DNA of 64,000 bases from Cryptomeria japonica (lineage: Eukaryota; Streptophyta; Pinopsida; Cupressales; Cupressaceae), in the NCBI RefSeq assembly GCF_030272615.1, contig NC_081406.1, positions 185,171,770 to 185,235,769 of the forward strand. Reading direction: 5' to 3'. Shown in pieces: positions 32,962-43,683 of the stretch. Each line of letters begins with the position of its first letter. Positions within the stretch are counted from its first letter, which is position 1. Under the pieces are notes generated by a model, which was not told the origin of the DNA, ran no database searches, and saw only the letters and a program-made list of their open reading frames with translations. Position numbers and translations under genes: made by a program.

Positions 32962-33998
32962 TGTTAGGTCCCAAAGAGAACTGAGAGGGGGGGTGAATCA
33001 ATTGTCAAATAAATTCAAACCAAAATTAACTTAACCAAAACTTATGTACAATATCGGTAAACCAAAATTTATGCCGGTAGATAGTCTTAATAGTTAATTG
33101 TAGTACCAGTAAAGAATAATGCATGAAACAAAAAGACAATAACATCCACAACACATAACACCAATATTTGTACGTGGAAACCCTATAAGTGGAAAAATCA
33201 TGGTGGGAAACCTTACCCACAATCAGATGATACTACTGCAGATAGTATGTGTGTACAATAGGGGGTCTGCACATGCAGAAAGGCCAAGCGCCTAGAGCTC
33301 ACTACTCAATCACAAAATGAGAGTCACACTGACTACAATTGGATGATTAAATCCAATGATAATGTACTGCTCAAAATAGCATCTCCATATGCTAGATTCA
33401 GTATCGGTTTAGCTTTGATATGCCTTCTTCAAACCTTCCTTCAATCATGAATGATGTCTACATGTATAGTTCTGCTTATATTCACATATACCTTATTACA
33501 ACCCTTTTCCCTACATATCTTAATCTCACAAATGAGATCTTACATTTATACCATAACCTAAGACCAATTGAGTAGGTCGGCTCACTAAAAGATATTACAA
33601 TAAAATCAATTATAAATGAAACAATATCCGATGCATGATGTTGGCTCAATGCATTTACAATAACAACAAATTATCTTCTTGACATGCCATGCTGATCTAG
33701 AATAGATATGCCTACCGGTGTATATCCTGGACCTATTTGCCGGTAACAACAAATATGTAAACTTGAATAAGCCAATGAACAAATCACTAAAACAAAGTGT
33801 CCAAATGATGTTTTCAGCATAACCAAGTAGTCTCCAAGTGATTCCAAGGGCCGGTGAACAATATAACCTGTTGATGAACCAAATGCCAATGACTATGCAT
33901 AAGTCACATGCTTGTCAGTGAACATAACCAATTTGGCTAGTATTGATAAATGTTGACATCAATGACAAAACCATATTAACATATCCAAAATACCAGCA
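32962..33998 (-). repeat. 3' LTR of copia C (left on the map)
   Basis: A 1037-bp copy matching 46235-47273. It starts TGTTAGGTCCC on the plus strand and ends TACCAGCA, followed by the polypurine tract. It contains the G-run motif at about 32986-33000 and a minus-strand TATA-like AATATAAGCAG near 33474-33484. Confidence 0.9.
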
Positions 33999-34010
33999 AT
34001 ATCCCCCTTT
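33999..34010 (-). other. Polypurine tract of copia C
   Basis: On the minus strand AAAGGGGGATAT is followed by the LTR start TGCTGGTA. Confidence 0.85.
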
Positions 34011-34387
34011 GGCATTGATGTCAACACAAGATGGAAAAACCATCAAAGTACCAAAACAGAAATGCCAAAATTAAAAACCAACAATCTCCCAAAGAGATCA
34101 TAACTAGAAATCAAAATATATCATATATCTCCCAAAAGTAAGAATCTCTCCCCAAGGGATAAAGTCTCTCCACCTAGGAATAATATGTGTTTTTCATGTT
34201 TTTTTCCATATCAATCTCTCCCCCTTTGACATCAAATGCCAAAGCAATACAAAAACCAGGTTCAAATACAAAATACCAACTCATTACAAAATACCAACTA
34301 GTCCCCCTAAGAAGTAGTTCTCCTCATCAAAGCCAGAATAAAATATTTCTCTATTAATTATGTTGGTCGATGACAAACATCAACTAT
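34011..34387 (-). other. 3' untranslated region of copia C
   Basis: Non-coding DNA between the RNase H stop and the polypurine tract. Nothing further is seen. Confidence 0.6.
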
Positions 34388-37099
34388 CTAAGTCTCTACC
34401 GATGGGGGTATAACCCCAAGTTGATCTCTAAGATATTCAAAAATCTCCTTAGGAAAAGGCTTAGTGAAAATATCTGCAATCTTCTCTTTAGTATTCACAT
34501 AAACCAATTTCACTTCATTTGCTTCAACATTTTCTTTCAAAAAATTGAATTTGATAGAAACATGTTTAGTTTTAGAATGTAGTACCGGATTCTTAGATAT
34601 ATCAATTATTGTTGTATTATCACAATAGATAGTTATAGGTTCCTTGCATTTTACCTTTATGTCTTTCAACATTTGCTTAAGCCATAATACCTGTGTGCAA
34701 TTAGTTGCAGCTAGAACATATTCTGATTCTGTTGTTGATAAAGATGTACAACTTTGTTTCTTACTTAACCAAGAAATTAATCTGCTACCAAGAAAAATGC
34801 TCCACCGGTGGTGCTTTTTTTGTCATATACATCTCCTGCCCAATTTGCATCTATGTATACACATAATTCAAAGTTTTCATCTCTAGAATACCATAAGCCA
34901 AGATTTGTAGTGCCTTGTAAGTACCAAAAAATCCTTTTTACTACTGATTCATGATTTTCTTTAGGATTACTCTAAAATTTTGAAACAATACATATTGCAT
35001 TCATAATATTAGTTCTTGTTTGTGTCAAATACAGTAAAACTCCTATCATAGACATGTACCTAATCGGATTAACAGGTGTTGATTCATCCCTTAGTGATAA
35101 TTTGTTGGTTGTAGTCATAGGTGTGCTTACCGGATTAGAGTTCTCCATACCAAATTTCTTTGGTAACTCCTTCAAGTACTTAGATTGACTCAAGAATATA
35201 CCTTTATCAGTCTATGAAATCTACAATCCTATAAAGAATTTTATCTCTCCAATCATAGACATTTCAAATTCTTGTTGCATTTCATTAGAAAAGTCTTTAC
35301 ATAATCCATCTTCTCCTCCAAAGATTATATCATCAACAAAAACTTCTATAACCAAGATTTCATCATTAGTCACTTTGTAATATAAGTTACTATCGACATT
35401 ACCTTTAGAAAAACCAATCTTAAAAAGATACTTATCCAATCTAGCATACCAAGCTCTTGGAGCTTGCTTCAACCCATACAAACCTTTCCTTAACTTGCAA
35501 ACCATATCTTTGTCATCTGTCAAAGAAAATCCATCAGGTTGTTCAATATAAACTTCTTCTTCAAGATCTCCATTCAGAAATGCACATTTAATAACCATCT
35601 GATATATTTTGTAGTACTTGTGTGCTGCAAAAGCTAAAAATAATTTGACTACCTCAATTCTAGCTACCGGTGCAAAGGTTTCATTATAATCAATTCCTTC
35701 TTTGTGTGAATATCCATTACACACTAGTCTTTCTTTATTTTTGATTACTTTACCATCTTCATTAAGTTTGTTTCTGAATACCCATTTTGTTCCAATCACA
35801 TTTTTGTCTTTAGGCCGGGGAACTAATGTCCATGTGTTATTCTTTTCAATTTGTTCTAATTCTTCTTCCATAGCTTTAATCCAGTGTTTATCTTCACATG
35901 CCTCATTAGTTGATGATGGTGCAATTTGAGAAATAAGACATACCTCTTCATTTCCTAGTCTTCCTCTAGTCATGACTCCTTGATACTTGTTCCCAATTAT
36001 CTGATCTTCAGAGTGGTTCAATCTTACATACCGGGTTGTCTTTTTTTGTTGTTGTTCCTCAGTTACTATGGAATTTTTAGATGATGCCGGCATAACTAGA
36101 TCTTCATTTTGTACCGGTGTATTCAATGTAGGTTCATTTGTCAGTATCTTTGTTACCGGTTCTATGTACCTTGAATTTCCTCTAAATTGCTCATCAATTT
36201 TCACATTTGTCCTCAACAATTTTCTGCAATCTCTTGTTAAAAAATCTATATGCTTTGCTTTTAGATGAATAACCAAGAAATATTCCTTCATCACTTCTAG
36301 GATCAAATTTTCCAATATACTCATCTCTTCTAATATAGCATTTACTTCCAAATATTCTAAAATATTTAAGAGTAGGAGTATTACCAAACCATAATTCATG
36401 AAGGGTCTTACCGGTTTCACCTTTGATGTGAACTTTTATGAATGTGTAAACCGATGTACTCACTGCTTCTCTCCAGTATACATGTAGTAGATTTGCTTCT
36501 GATAACATACTTCTAGCTACATCTAAGATGGTTCTATTTTTCCTCTCTACAACTCCATTCTACTGGGGTGTCTGGGGTGTTGACAACTATCTTCTGATCC
36601 CATTCACTTCACATAATGTATTAAATTCCTTAGATGTGAATTCACCTCCTTGATATGATCTTAGAAATTTAATTTTCTTCGGTTTCATTCTCTACCATCA
36701 CCTTGAATAGCTTGAATTTCCCAATGTGCTTTTGATTTCTCCCTGAGAAAAGTAACCCAACACATTCTATAATAGTCATCAATGATTAGCATAAAATATC
36801 TATCTCCTTGTAAGCTTCTAGTTCTTGCTGGTCCACATAAATGAATATGAATTAAGTCAAGAGCATTATTGGATTTCTCTAGAATATTCTTAAAGGATGC
36901 TCTAACCTGCTTTCCAAATTGACATTCCTTACATACAAGATTGTGGGGTTTGACAATATTAGGTGAATCTCTTACTACCTTAGTTGTACTGATTTTCACA
37001 ATGCAATCAAAATTTACATGATAGAGTCTCTTATGCCATAGCCAACTTTCATCAATATGTGCAATCAAGCATGTCTTTTCACTATTGTTCAAATGAAAG
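34388..37099 (-). pseudogene. Copia C pol: integrase, RT and RNase H remnant
   Basis: From right to left: GAG-pre-integrase (W-L-W-H-K-R-L-Y-H-V-N-F, C-K-E-C-Q-F-G-K) at about 37050-36895; integrase core, where the first Asp of the usual H-T-D-L-C-G-P is His (H-I-H-L-C-G-P, near 36835) and the second, in the R-S-Y-Q-G-G-E-F context (near 36650), is Tyr; the Glu in V-E-R-K-N is kept. RT follows with K-A-R-L-V-C-N-G-like and L-Y-G-L-K-Q-A-P-R-A-W-Y motifs and F-V-D-D (35326-35340). RNase H ends at 34388 with K-P-F-P-K-E. The largest open part is 35221-36420. There are stops at 35220 and within the integrase. Confidence 0.85.
37095..37099. repeat. Left target-site duplication of E2
   Basis: GAAAG, repeated exactly at 44929-44933. 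Confidence 0.9.
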
Positions 37100-38317
37100 T
37101 GTAGCATCCTAAAATTGTGACACTTGCAATTTCGACCGCATTTGGGTCTTCACGATGGCGACGCAACACTAAACCTGAATGGAGACCTTGAAACTTGTTC
37201 ATGACATCAAAAACTGCATTTTTCCAGCACCCTGCTTGATCCCTCCTTGCACCCTGCTATCCCGGGAGGTGGGACTAGGGCGCCCAGCACCCTGGTCCCC
37301 CAGGACCATGGCGCCCAGCGCCCTGGTCCCTGGCCCTATTTTGGGCCCGGTCTCCTATGGGACTTTGGGCCTTTTTGTTTGCAAATTGGAAAATAACATT
37401 TCCTGGTCGGCCTAAGGTCGGGAAAATCAGTCTTTCAACCCTAATTGGCAAGTATATAAACTACATTTCCTCTCCCATTTTGAGGAGAAAGGACATAGGT
37501 GTACAAGATGTGAAAACGATATTCAAGCATTCAGGCATTCCTTCAAGCAATTGATCATTCTAAGTCTCCATTCAAGGCCAAGTGTTGCATTCAAGACAAG
37601 GATTCAACCATTGAAGAGGAGATCACATACTACAACATACAACATACAACATACAACAACATCTATACCTTCGCATATAAGGATACAAACATCCTTACAA
37701 CAAGGTATTAGTACTTGTTTTACATTACATTTACAAGCATTTCTCATTTCTTGGTTAATTCCAAAACCGGGGTTTGACCTAAGGACAAACCCCTAATCCC
37801 TAACCCCCCAATCATCTTCGCTTTTCTGTGTGTAGGTTGCAGGTACGCGGCTGAAATTGAAGATCTGGAATCCTTGTGCAGAGACGAACAGATCCCCCTT
37901 CGTTTCGCAGATTTTTCGAAGGACCGTGTGCACGCCGGGCGCCATCGTCCTGTCAACTTTTGCTCAAATTTGTAGGACAGTGCCGTCTCAACGTTTTACT
38001 GCTAATTCTAGGTCCGCAACTTCATATCATATTCCTATCTCTGTTTATAAGTGAATCTTTCCTACTTTGCATGCATTCCTAGTTCAATCTTTCTATCTAC
38101 ATTCTTTACAAAAGAGGGTATCCTTGCTATCACAACCCTTGAAACTCATATAGAATCCAATCTTGCATTGCGTGGGATTGGATGTTGTGGGTTTCAACCC
38201 CTCTTTTGAATGTAAAGTCCCTCCTAAGTGAAAACCATCAACCCTAGTGACTCTCCCTTCTCTCTCCTTGGAGTTGGGGAGGGGAGGACGACTAGGGTTC
38301 GATTTTTCCGCTTTACA
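37100..38317 (+). repeat. 5' LTR of E2
   Basis: It starts TGTAGCATCC and ends GCTTTACA. It contains two GC-rich hairpin units (37271-37329) and a TATA box (37453-37460). It is slightly shorter than the 3' copy, mainly because of repeat-unit number in the GC-rich array, partly offset by extra sequence near 37175-37215 that the 3' copy lacks. Confidence 0.92.
37453..37460 (+). promoter_or_regulatory. TATA box of E2 5' LTR
   Basis: TATATAAA in an AAGTATATAAACTAC context; the 3' copy is at 44064-44071. Confidence 0.6.
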
Positions 38318-38320
38318 TTT

Positions 38321-38338
38321 TGGTGAACCCGACGTGAA
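38321..38338 (+). other. Primer-binding site of E2
   Basis: TGGTGAACCCGACGTGAA, identical to E1's site, three bases after the LTR end. Confidence 0.75.
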
Positions 38339-39501
38339 CATCCTTTCTGATTATTCATAATTAGATTTTAAAATTGGATTCCTTGATTACATTTCCATGT
38401 TTGATCTTTTGCAAAATTTTAGAGGTTAATTGCATAAAAACCCTAAATTTTCTTTTAAAGTAATTAAACTTGTGAAATGTTTAATTGTTGATGCTTGTTT
38501 CAGATCTGCCCTTCTATTACAAATTATCAATTCATATTTGTGCTTTAATTTTGAAAATTAAGTGGTTAAGTGTCAAAACCCTAATTTTTGAAACCCTCTT
38601 GATTCAACCTTTGTCCGACAATTTCACTGATCAAAACATCTCCAAATCGGCTGTAACTTTGGATTCCGCAATAAAATCACAATATCTTTCATCCCTGAAA
38701 ATTTGGAAAAACGTTGCGAGGACCGTGTGCACCCCGAGCGCCATCGTCCCCGACATTTTTTCCAAAATTTCGGGAGCTAGATCTTACTGTATTTTTCTGC
38801 TAAAATCCAGAATTTTGGCCGATTTTATCAATTTTAACACTTTCAAAATTACAGTCAAAGTTGGTCTAGCGATTGCTTGGATTGAGGCTTCTAATCATTC
38901 AAAAATTGTTGAGATTGAAATTTGTGTCAAAATTGTGTTTCTTACAGTCCTAAATCTGAAAAGTGTGTTATCATTCATTCGAAATTTCAGTGATTTATTC
39001 AAATTTTTTGCAATTTGTGACTCTTGAAATTAAGTGCTTAATTACAACAACTTTGATTTCCGCTTTCAGAATTGCATTTTGCGTGAAATTGAGTCAATTT
39101 TCAAATTTCAAAACTTGCATTGCTGTTGGTATTCCCCCTAAAATCATAAAATTCAAAATTTCAGTTTCCCTCTCTTTTTCAAAATTCAAATTTTTGCATT
39201 TTTCGACAATCTTGGTAGGGTTCAATTTTGAGATTGCAACTTTAATTTGGCCTATCTACAGATCGTAAAATCACTCAATTTTTTCAGGTTAGCTGTAAAA
39301 TCATCATAACTTTCATCCCTGCAAATTTCGAAAAAAGTTGCGAGGACCGTGTGCACCCCGAGCGCCATGGTCCCGGACATTTTTTCCGAAATTTCGGGAG
39401 ATTGTCCTGATTGTATTTAACAGCTTAAATCTGGAAGATTGGCTGGCTTTACTAAAATTTGCTACCTCTAAAATTCAAAATCTTCTCTCTTTCTTTAGTG
39501 C
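38339..39501 (+). other. E2 leader with two copies of the shared module
   Basis: No ORF is supported. Two related segments (38622-38775 and 39285-39405) contain AGGACCGTGTGCACCCCGAG followed by CGCCATxGTCCC and TTTTTTCC-AAATTTCGGGAG. Both resemble the hairpin module in E1's LTRs. Confidence 0.65.
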
Positions 39502-42480
39502 ATGAGTTTTACAACAATAAGCCCTACCTACACTATTCCCGTTAGACGAAGCCTTAGAATTAAGTCTTTCCAAGGTTTAATTACTGAGGAGATGGAGCCT
39601 AATTTGAATGGCCTTTTTAACGAGGACATGGGTAATTCCTCTAATCCTCTTAATGATGAAGAAGCTCTCCATGAGGTTTCTATAGAACAACTTTCAAAAT
39701 TGGATAACCAATTTGACGATTTTCGACAATGGATGTCTCAAGAATACCCTGATAGTCAAGCTCTTCCTTTAATTGAGGGTCTAAAACGTATGCTTCAAAG
39801 TGATAAGAATGGAATTGATATTTTGCATGGTATTGCACACATTGTGGATTCAAATGTGATGCCTATGAAAAGTTGTGCCAAAACCTTAGGTTATACACAA
39901 CCTCCTACTCAAGACAATCATTCTATTCCTTTGACGACTTCTATTGCTAGTATACCTACTTTTACATCAAACATAATGACTACTTCAACACAAGACATTC
40001 CTCCTATGATCACCAGTCATGGGGGCAATCCCTCTTCTTCAATCAACCCTCTTCCTTCATTCAATCCAACTTCTTCATTCATTCCTTCAGTGAGTGTTCC
40101 TCTTATATCTCCACAAATGAACATGACACAAGGGGGCAATTCATTTAACCCTTCCATTCCTCCTTGTAGTTTTCCTCCTGTCCAATCATCTCCTATGACT
40201 AACTATCATAGTGTCCCACCACCTTACTCTCTACCTTCTTTCAATAACATAACACCTCCATCACAATCTAACACGTCTAATATGAACTCGTCGACTGAAG
40301 TGACCATTAACAATCTTGCACAAACTGTCTCTTCTTTACAGCAACAAATTGCCTCTATGAATCAATCTAAGTTTAGTGTGCCCACATTTGATGTTGCGAG
40401 TCCACTCTCTTTTGACATTGTTCGAGCTATTCCCCCTAAACATGTTGAAATTCCGCATTTGGAGCTTTATAATGGTAAGGGTGATCCTCTAACACATGTT
40501 AAGACCTTTCAAACAATATGTATTGATTTTGCTTATGACCAAAGGTTGCTTGCAAAACTGTTTACTAGAACATTAAGAGACAAAGCCCTACAATGGTATT
40601 GCTCATTGCCTTCCTATTCTATTACTTCTTTCGAACAACTTGCAAATGCTTTCATTCAACAATTTCAAAACAATATAAGTCCTAAAGTTACTTTGATTGA
40701 TTTAATGCATTGTAAACAAGGTGTTAAAGAAAAAGTGACTGATTTCATTGGTAGATATAAGCATTTGTATGCTCAAATTTCTTTTCCAGTGCCTGACAAT
40801 GATATTCAAAGAATCTTCATTTCTAATTTACAAAAAGACATTAGAGAAAAACTCCTGTTTTCTGAGTTTACTTCTTTCCAACAGTTGTGCGCAACTCTTC
40901 ACAATTATCAACTGACTGTGAGTCAAATGGAACAATCACATCCTATGGCTCTGAGTGATAAGGGTGATAGTAGTCAACAACCATTTGGGAATTTTAAACC
41001 GAACAGAGAGTCCATTCAATTCAATGAAAACATCATCAACAACAATGTGAATGCAGCATCAGGTGTGTCTCCTATTTCTAAGTTTTTCAAGAAAGAAAGA
41101 AAGTTTACTCCTTTGAATGAATCATTGCATAGTATTATGAATAAGTTATTGGAACAAAATGTGCTTACTCTTCCTCCTATAAGGAAAATTGATCCTGCAA
41201 AAATTAATTCACCCTATTTTGATAACAAATCTTGTTGTCAATTTCATCGTCAACCTGGGCATGATACTGAAAAATGTTTTGCTTTAAAGGGGAAAATTCA
41301 AGATTTGATTGATAATAGTACTATCTATGTTTCTGGTGTGAATGATAAAGGCAACACATCGGTAGCTCCTCCTAACCAAAATCTTCAGATTTTTACTGAT
41401 CCATTGCCTTCTCATACCTCTAATGCAATTGATACTACTGATTCCTCTGTCTCACCTGATGATCTTGTGTCCATGACTCCGAATGTGATTAACTTTGTGG
41501 AGCAGCAGAAAATCCCTAAAGAACTTTCCATCACCTTTGATTCTAGTGAAACTATCAGGGCACCTGATGGTCCTTTATATATAGTTGCAAAATTCAAGAA
41601 CACACCTTGCTGTGGAGTGCTTATTGATCCTTCGTGTATGGTTAATGTCATTACTGAAGAATTTCTTTTTACTTTGCAATTGAATCAAGTGATCTATGAC
41701 AAAACAGATGTGGTTGGGAAACTATTTGATGCATTTTCTTCTCCTGCAATTGGTTCTATTACATTACCTATTGAGGTCCATAACAAATCCCTTGATGTGG
41801 ACTTTGCTATTATTCCATCATCTAAACAATTTCGTGTGAAGCTAGGCTATCCTTGGCTGTCTTCCATGAAAGCTATTGCTTCTCCTATTCATAAGTGCTT
41901 GAAATTTCCCCATAATGGTGAAGTTGTTACTGTCAATCATAGTCTCTTTAAACTAGCTGAAAGAACTTCTAGCGTTCCTATTGATTACTTTTGGCCTAAA
42001 CAATTCCAATCCCTTCCTCCGCGAAGTGATCATCTTTTCAAATCTTATCAAAAGAGGAAAAAAGATATGATCCTATCTCTAAGTGAACCTAGAACACCCA
42101 AACTTGACATTCCTATCATTCTTGAGAAGGAAGTTCTTCCTTTGAAAGATAAAACTAATGTCTTTCCTCAAGAAGATTCCCAACCCATCCCTATGGATGT
42201 GACTATGCCTATATCTAATAAACTTTCTAAAGGTAGACCTATCCCTCCTCGTCATGATGGACTTGGTCTCCTTCCTGAACCAAATATTCCTCCCTTATAT
42301 GGAGCAGTTCCTCCTCCTTCCTCTTATGGAGAGAAGAGACCTTCCTCTTCTCCTATTATTCAACCTAAGAGACCACAACCTAAACACCCAAGTGATAAGG
42401 ATGAGAACATTCCTCCTCCTCAATCTTCGCAACTTCCTACTAAGACTCGACGGAATCGTTCTGCACGTGAACACCGATGA
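39502..42480 (+). CDS. E2 ORF: gag capsid, zinc-finger and degenerate protease
   Basis: ATG at 39502 opens 992 codons to a TGA at 42478. Residues 1-310 are Pro/Ser/Thr-rich. Residues about 315-478 form the retrotransposon gag capsid domain (G-K-G-D-P-L-T-H-V, A-L-Q-W-Y, F-I-Q-Q-F). Residues 579-592 make a C-x2-H-x4-H-x4-C finger (C-Q-F-H-R-Q-P-G-H-D-T-E-K-C). Residues about 680-790 keep the protease fold outline, but the active site reads D709-P-S instead of D-T/S-G, and the later motif reads K-L-G-Y-P-W-L. The C-terminal part is Pro-rich and basic. It should form a particle that packages element RNA; protease activity is doubtful. The frame continues past the TGA (next entry). Confidence 0.88.
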   Translation: MSFTTISPTYTIPVRRSLRIKSFQGLITEEMEPNLNGLFNEDMGNSSNPLNDEEALHEVSIEQLSKLDNQFDDFRQWMSQEYPDSQALPLIEGLKRMLQSDKNGIDILHGIAHIVDSNVMPMKSCAKTLGYTQPPTQDNHSIPLTTSIASIPTFTSNIMTTSTQDIPPMITSHGGNPSSSINPLPSFNPTSSFIPSVSVPLISPQMNMTQGGNSFNPSIPPCSFPPVQSSPMTNYHSVPPPYSLPSFNNITPPSQSNTSNMNSSTEVTINNLAQTVSSLQQQIASMNQSKFSVPTFDVASPLSFDIVRAIPPKHVEIPHLELYNGKGDPLTHVKTFQTICIDFAYDQRLLAKLFTRTLRDKALQWYCSLPSYSITSFEQLANAFIQQFQNNISPKVTLIDLMHCKQGVKEKVTDFIGRYKHLYAQISFPVPDNDIQRIFISNLQKDIREKLLFSEFTSFQQLCATLHNYQLTVSQMEQSHPMALSDKGDSSQQPFGNFKPNRESIQFNENIINNNVNAASGVSPISKFFKKERKFTPLNESLHSIMNKLLEQNVLTLPPIRKIDPAKINSPYFDNKSCCQFHRQPGHDTEKCFALKGKIQDLIDNSTIYVSGVNDKGNTSVAPPNQNLQIFTDPLPSHTSNAIDTTDSSVSPDDLVSMTPNVINFVEQQKIPKELSITFDSSETIRAPDGPLYIVAKFKNTPCCGVLIDPSCMVNVITEEFLFTLQLNQVIYDKTDVVGKLFDAFSSPAIGSITLPIEVHNKSLDVDFAIIPSSKQFRVKLGYPWLSSMKAIASPIHKCLKFPHNGEVVTVNHSLFKLAERTSSVPIDYFWPKQFQSLPPRSDHLFKSYQKRKKDMILSLSEPRTPKLDIPIILEKEVLPLKDKTNVFPQEDSQPIPMDVTMPISNKLSKGRPIPPRHDGLGLLPEPNIPPLYGAVPPPSSYGEKRPSSSPIIQPKRPQPKHPSDKDENIPPPQSSQLPTKTRRNRSAREHR

Positions 42481-42945
42481 AAGCGTCGTCTTAGAGCTCA
42501 GGCAGCTACTTCTCAAACTTTGCAATCCCCAAAAACACCTTCAACAAGCATTATTCCATTTTCTCCTCAGCCGACAATTGAGCCAAAATCTACTAAACAT
42601 AAGATGCATGATGGTCTTGACCCTGTGCGAGTTAAAGATCCTATTTGTATAAATCTTGATGATGATATAGATGAAAATGTTATTCATGATGAAAATATTA
42701 CTCCTGTTCATTTTGATAGTGAATATGAACTTGTTGATATTGATAACCATTTATCTAATGAATTTTCTAAAGCACTTATCCTAGCTCCTAGATAAGAACA
42801 CCACAGCTTGGGATATGAACATAGCCCTTGTTTGGATCTTGTGATAGCTCCATCTGCTGTGTTGGATGTTCCTCCTCTAGCGTGTTTCCTACCTTCTCGA
42901 AACATTGATCAGCAAGATTGGGGGGCAGATGACGTGCTAGACTAG
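42481..42945 (+). pseudogene. In-frame continuation of the E2 ORF after premature stops
   Basis: The frame of the 39502 ORF stays open after the TGA at 42478 to a TAA at 42793, and again to a TAG at 42943. The products read naturally: a basic stretch, then an acidic D-D-D-I-D-E-N segment, then a D-W-G-A-D-D end. The ancestral protein was probably 1147 residues, and the TGA and TAA are later point changes. Confidence 0.7.
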
Positions 42946-43665
42946 TGTCATTAGCATATCAGATTCTCTCCCCCTCTCTTTTGTTACTTCTTCTATGTGT
43001 TATTCTCATTCTTCTATTTGTTGTCCTTGGTATTGTCTACTTGAGGACGATGCAAAGCATTGAGATCTCTCGATCTCTCTCATGTTGACTCAAAAAGACA
43101 CGTGTTCCCTTCTTCTAGGTGACTTTCCTTGATTGGGGAATGAAGAACAATTATGCATACATACATATGATATACATGAATTATCATACAGCATACTGAC
43201 CCCGAGGAAAGCAAAGTCACCTTGTGCTTTGTGTTTTGTGTCTATTATCCTTGGGCTTATCTCACACTTGGGGGCTAAATCCTTGTGATAACGTGCTCCT
43301 TTCTCATTTCTTATATGTATCACTACCTTAAAGCAATCACCCCCGGTGAGGCGTGTGCGATCACTTTAATTTAGGGGGGCATACATCCCGTCCATATCTT
43401 TTCAAGATACTTGAAAATTTCTTGGCAAATTTAGCCTTGCCTTGAAAATTTTTGATATCTTTCTTGCATGACTCATAGTGAGGGAACCTTACTATTGACA
43501 GTCATGGTTCTCCCTCGTGATCTTCCCTTTTACTTTGTCAATCGAAGTCGTAAGATCCTTAGTCCACTGGGGGCTTGGTGTATCTTGCCTCCTTGACGTG
43601 GTGAAGGTTTTTCAATGTTGTTTCCTTGTACTTTACCAGAAGTATGAGCATACGCTTATACTCCC
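42946..43665 (+). other. E2 3' non-coding region
   Basis: No gene is supported. The polypurine tract follows. Confidence 0.6.
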
Positions 43666-43683
43666 GCTAAAGTGGGGGCTAAA
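43666..43683 (+). other. Polypurine tract of E2
   Basis: GCTAAAGTGGGGGCTAAA directly before the 3' LTR, identical to the E1 tract. Confidence 0.85.

Noticed and set aside
37551-38082. Open frames in the E2 LTR repeated at 44162-44693
   Set aside because: The same frames appear in both LTRs only because LTRs are duplicated; they show no domain and end at arbitrary points.
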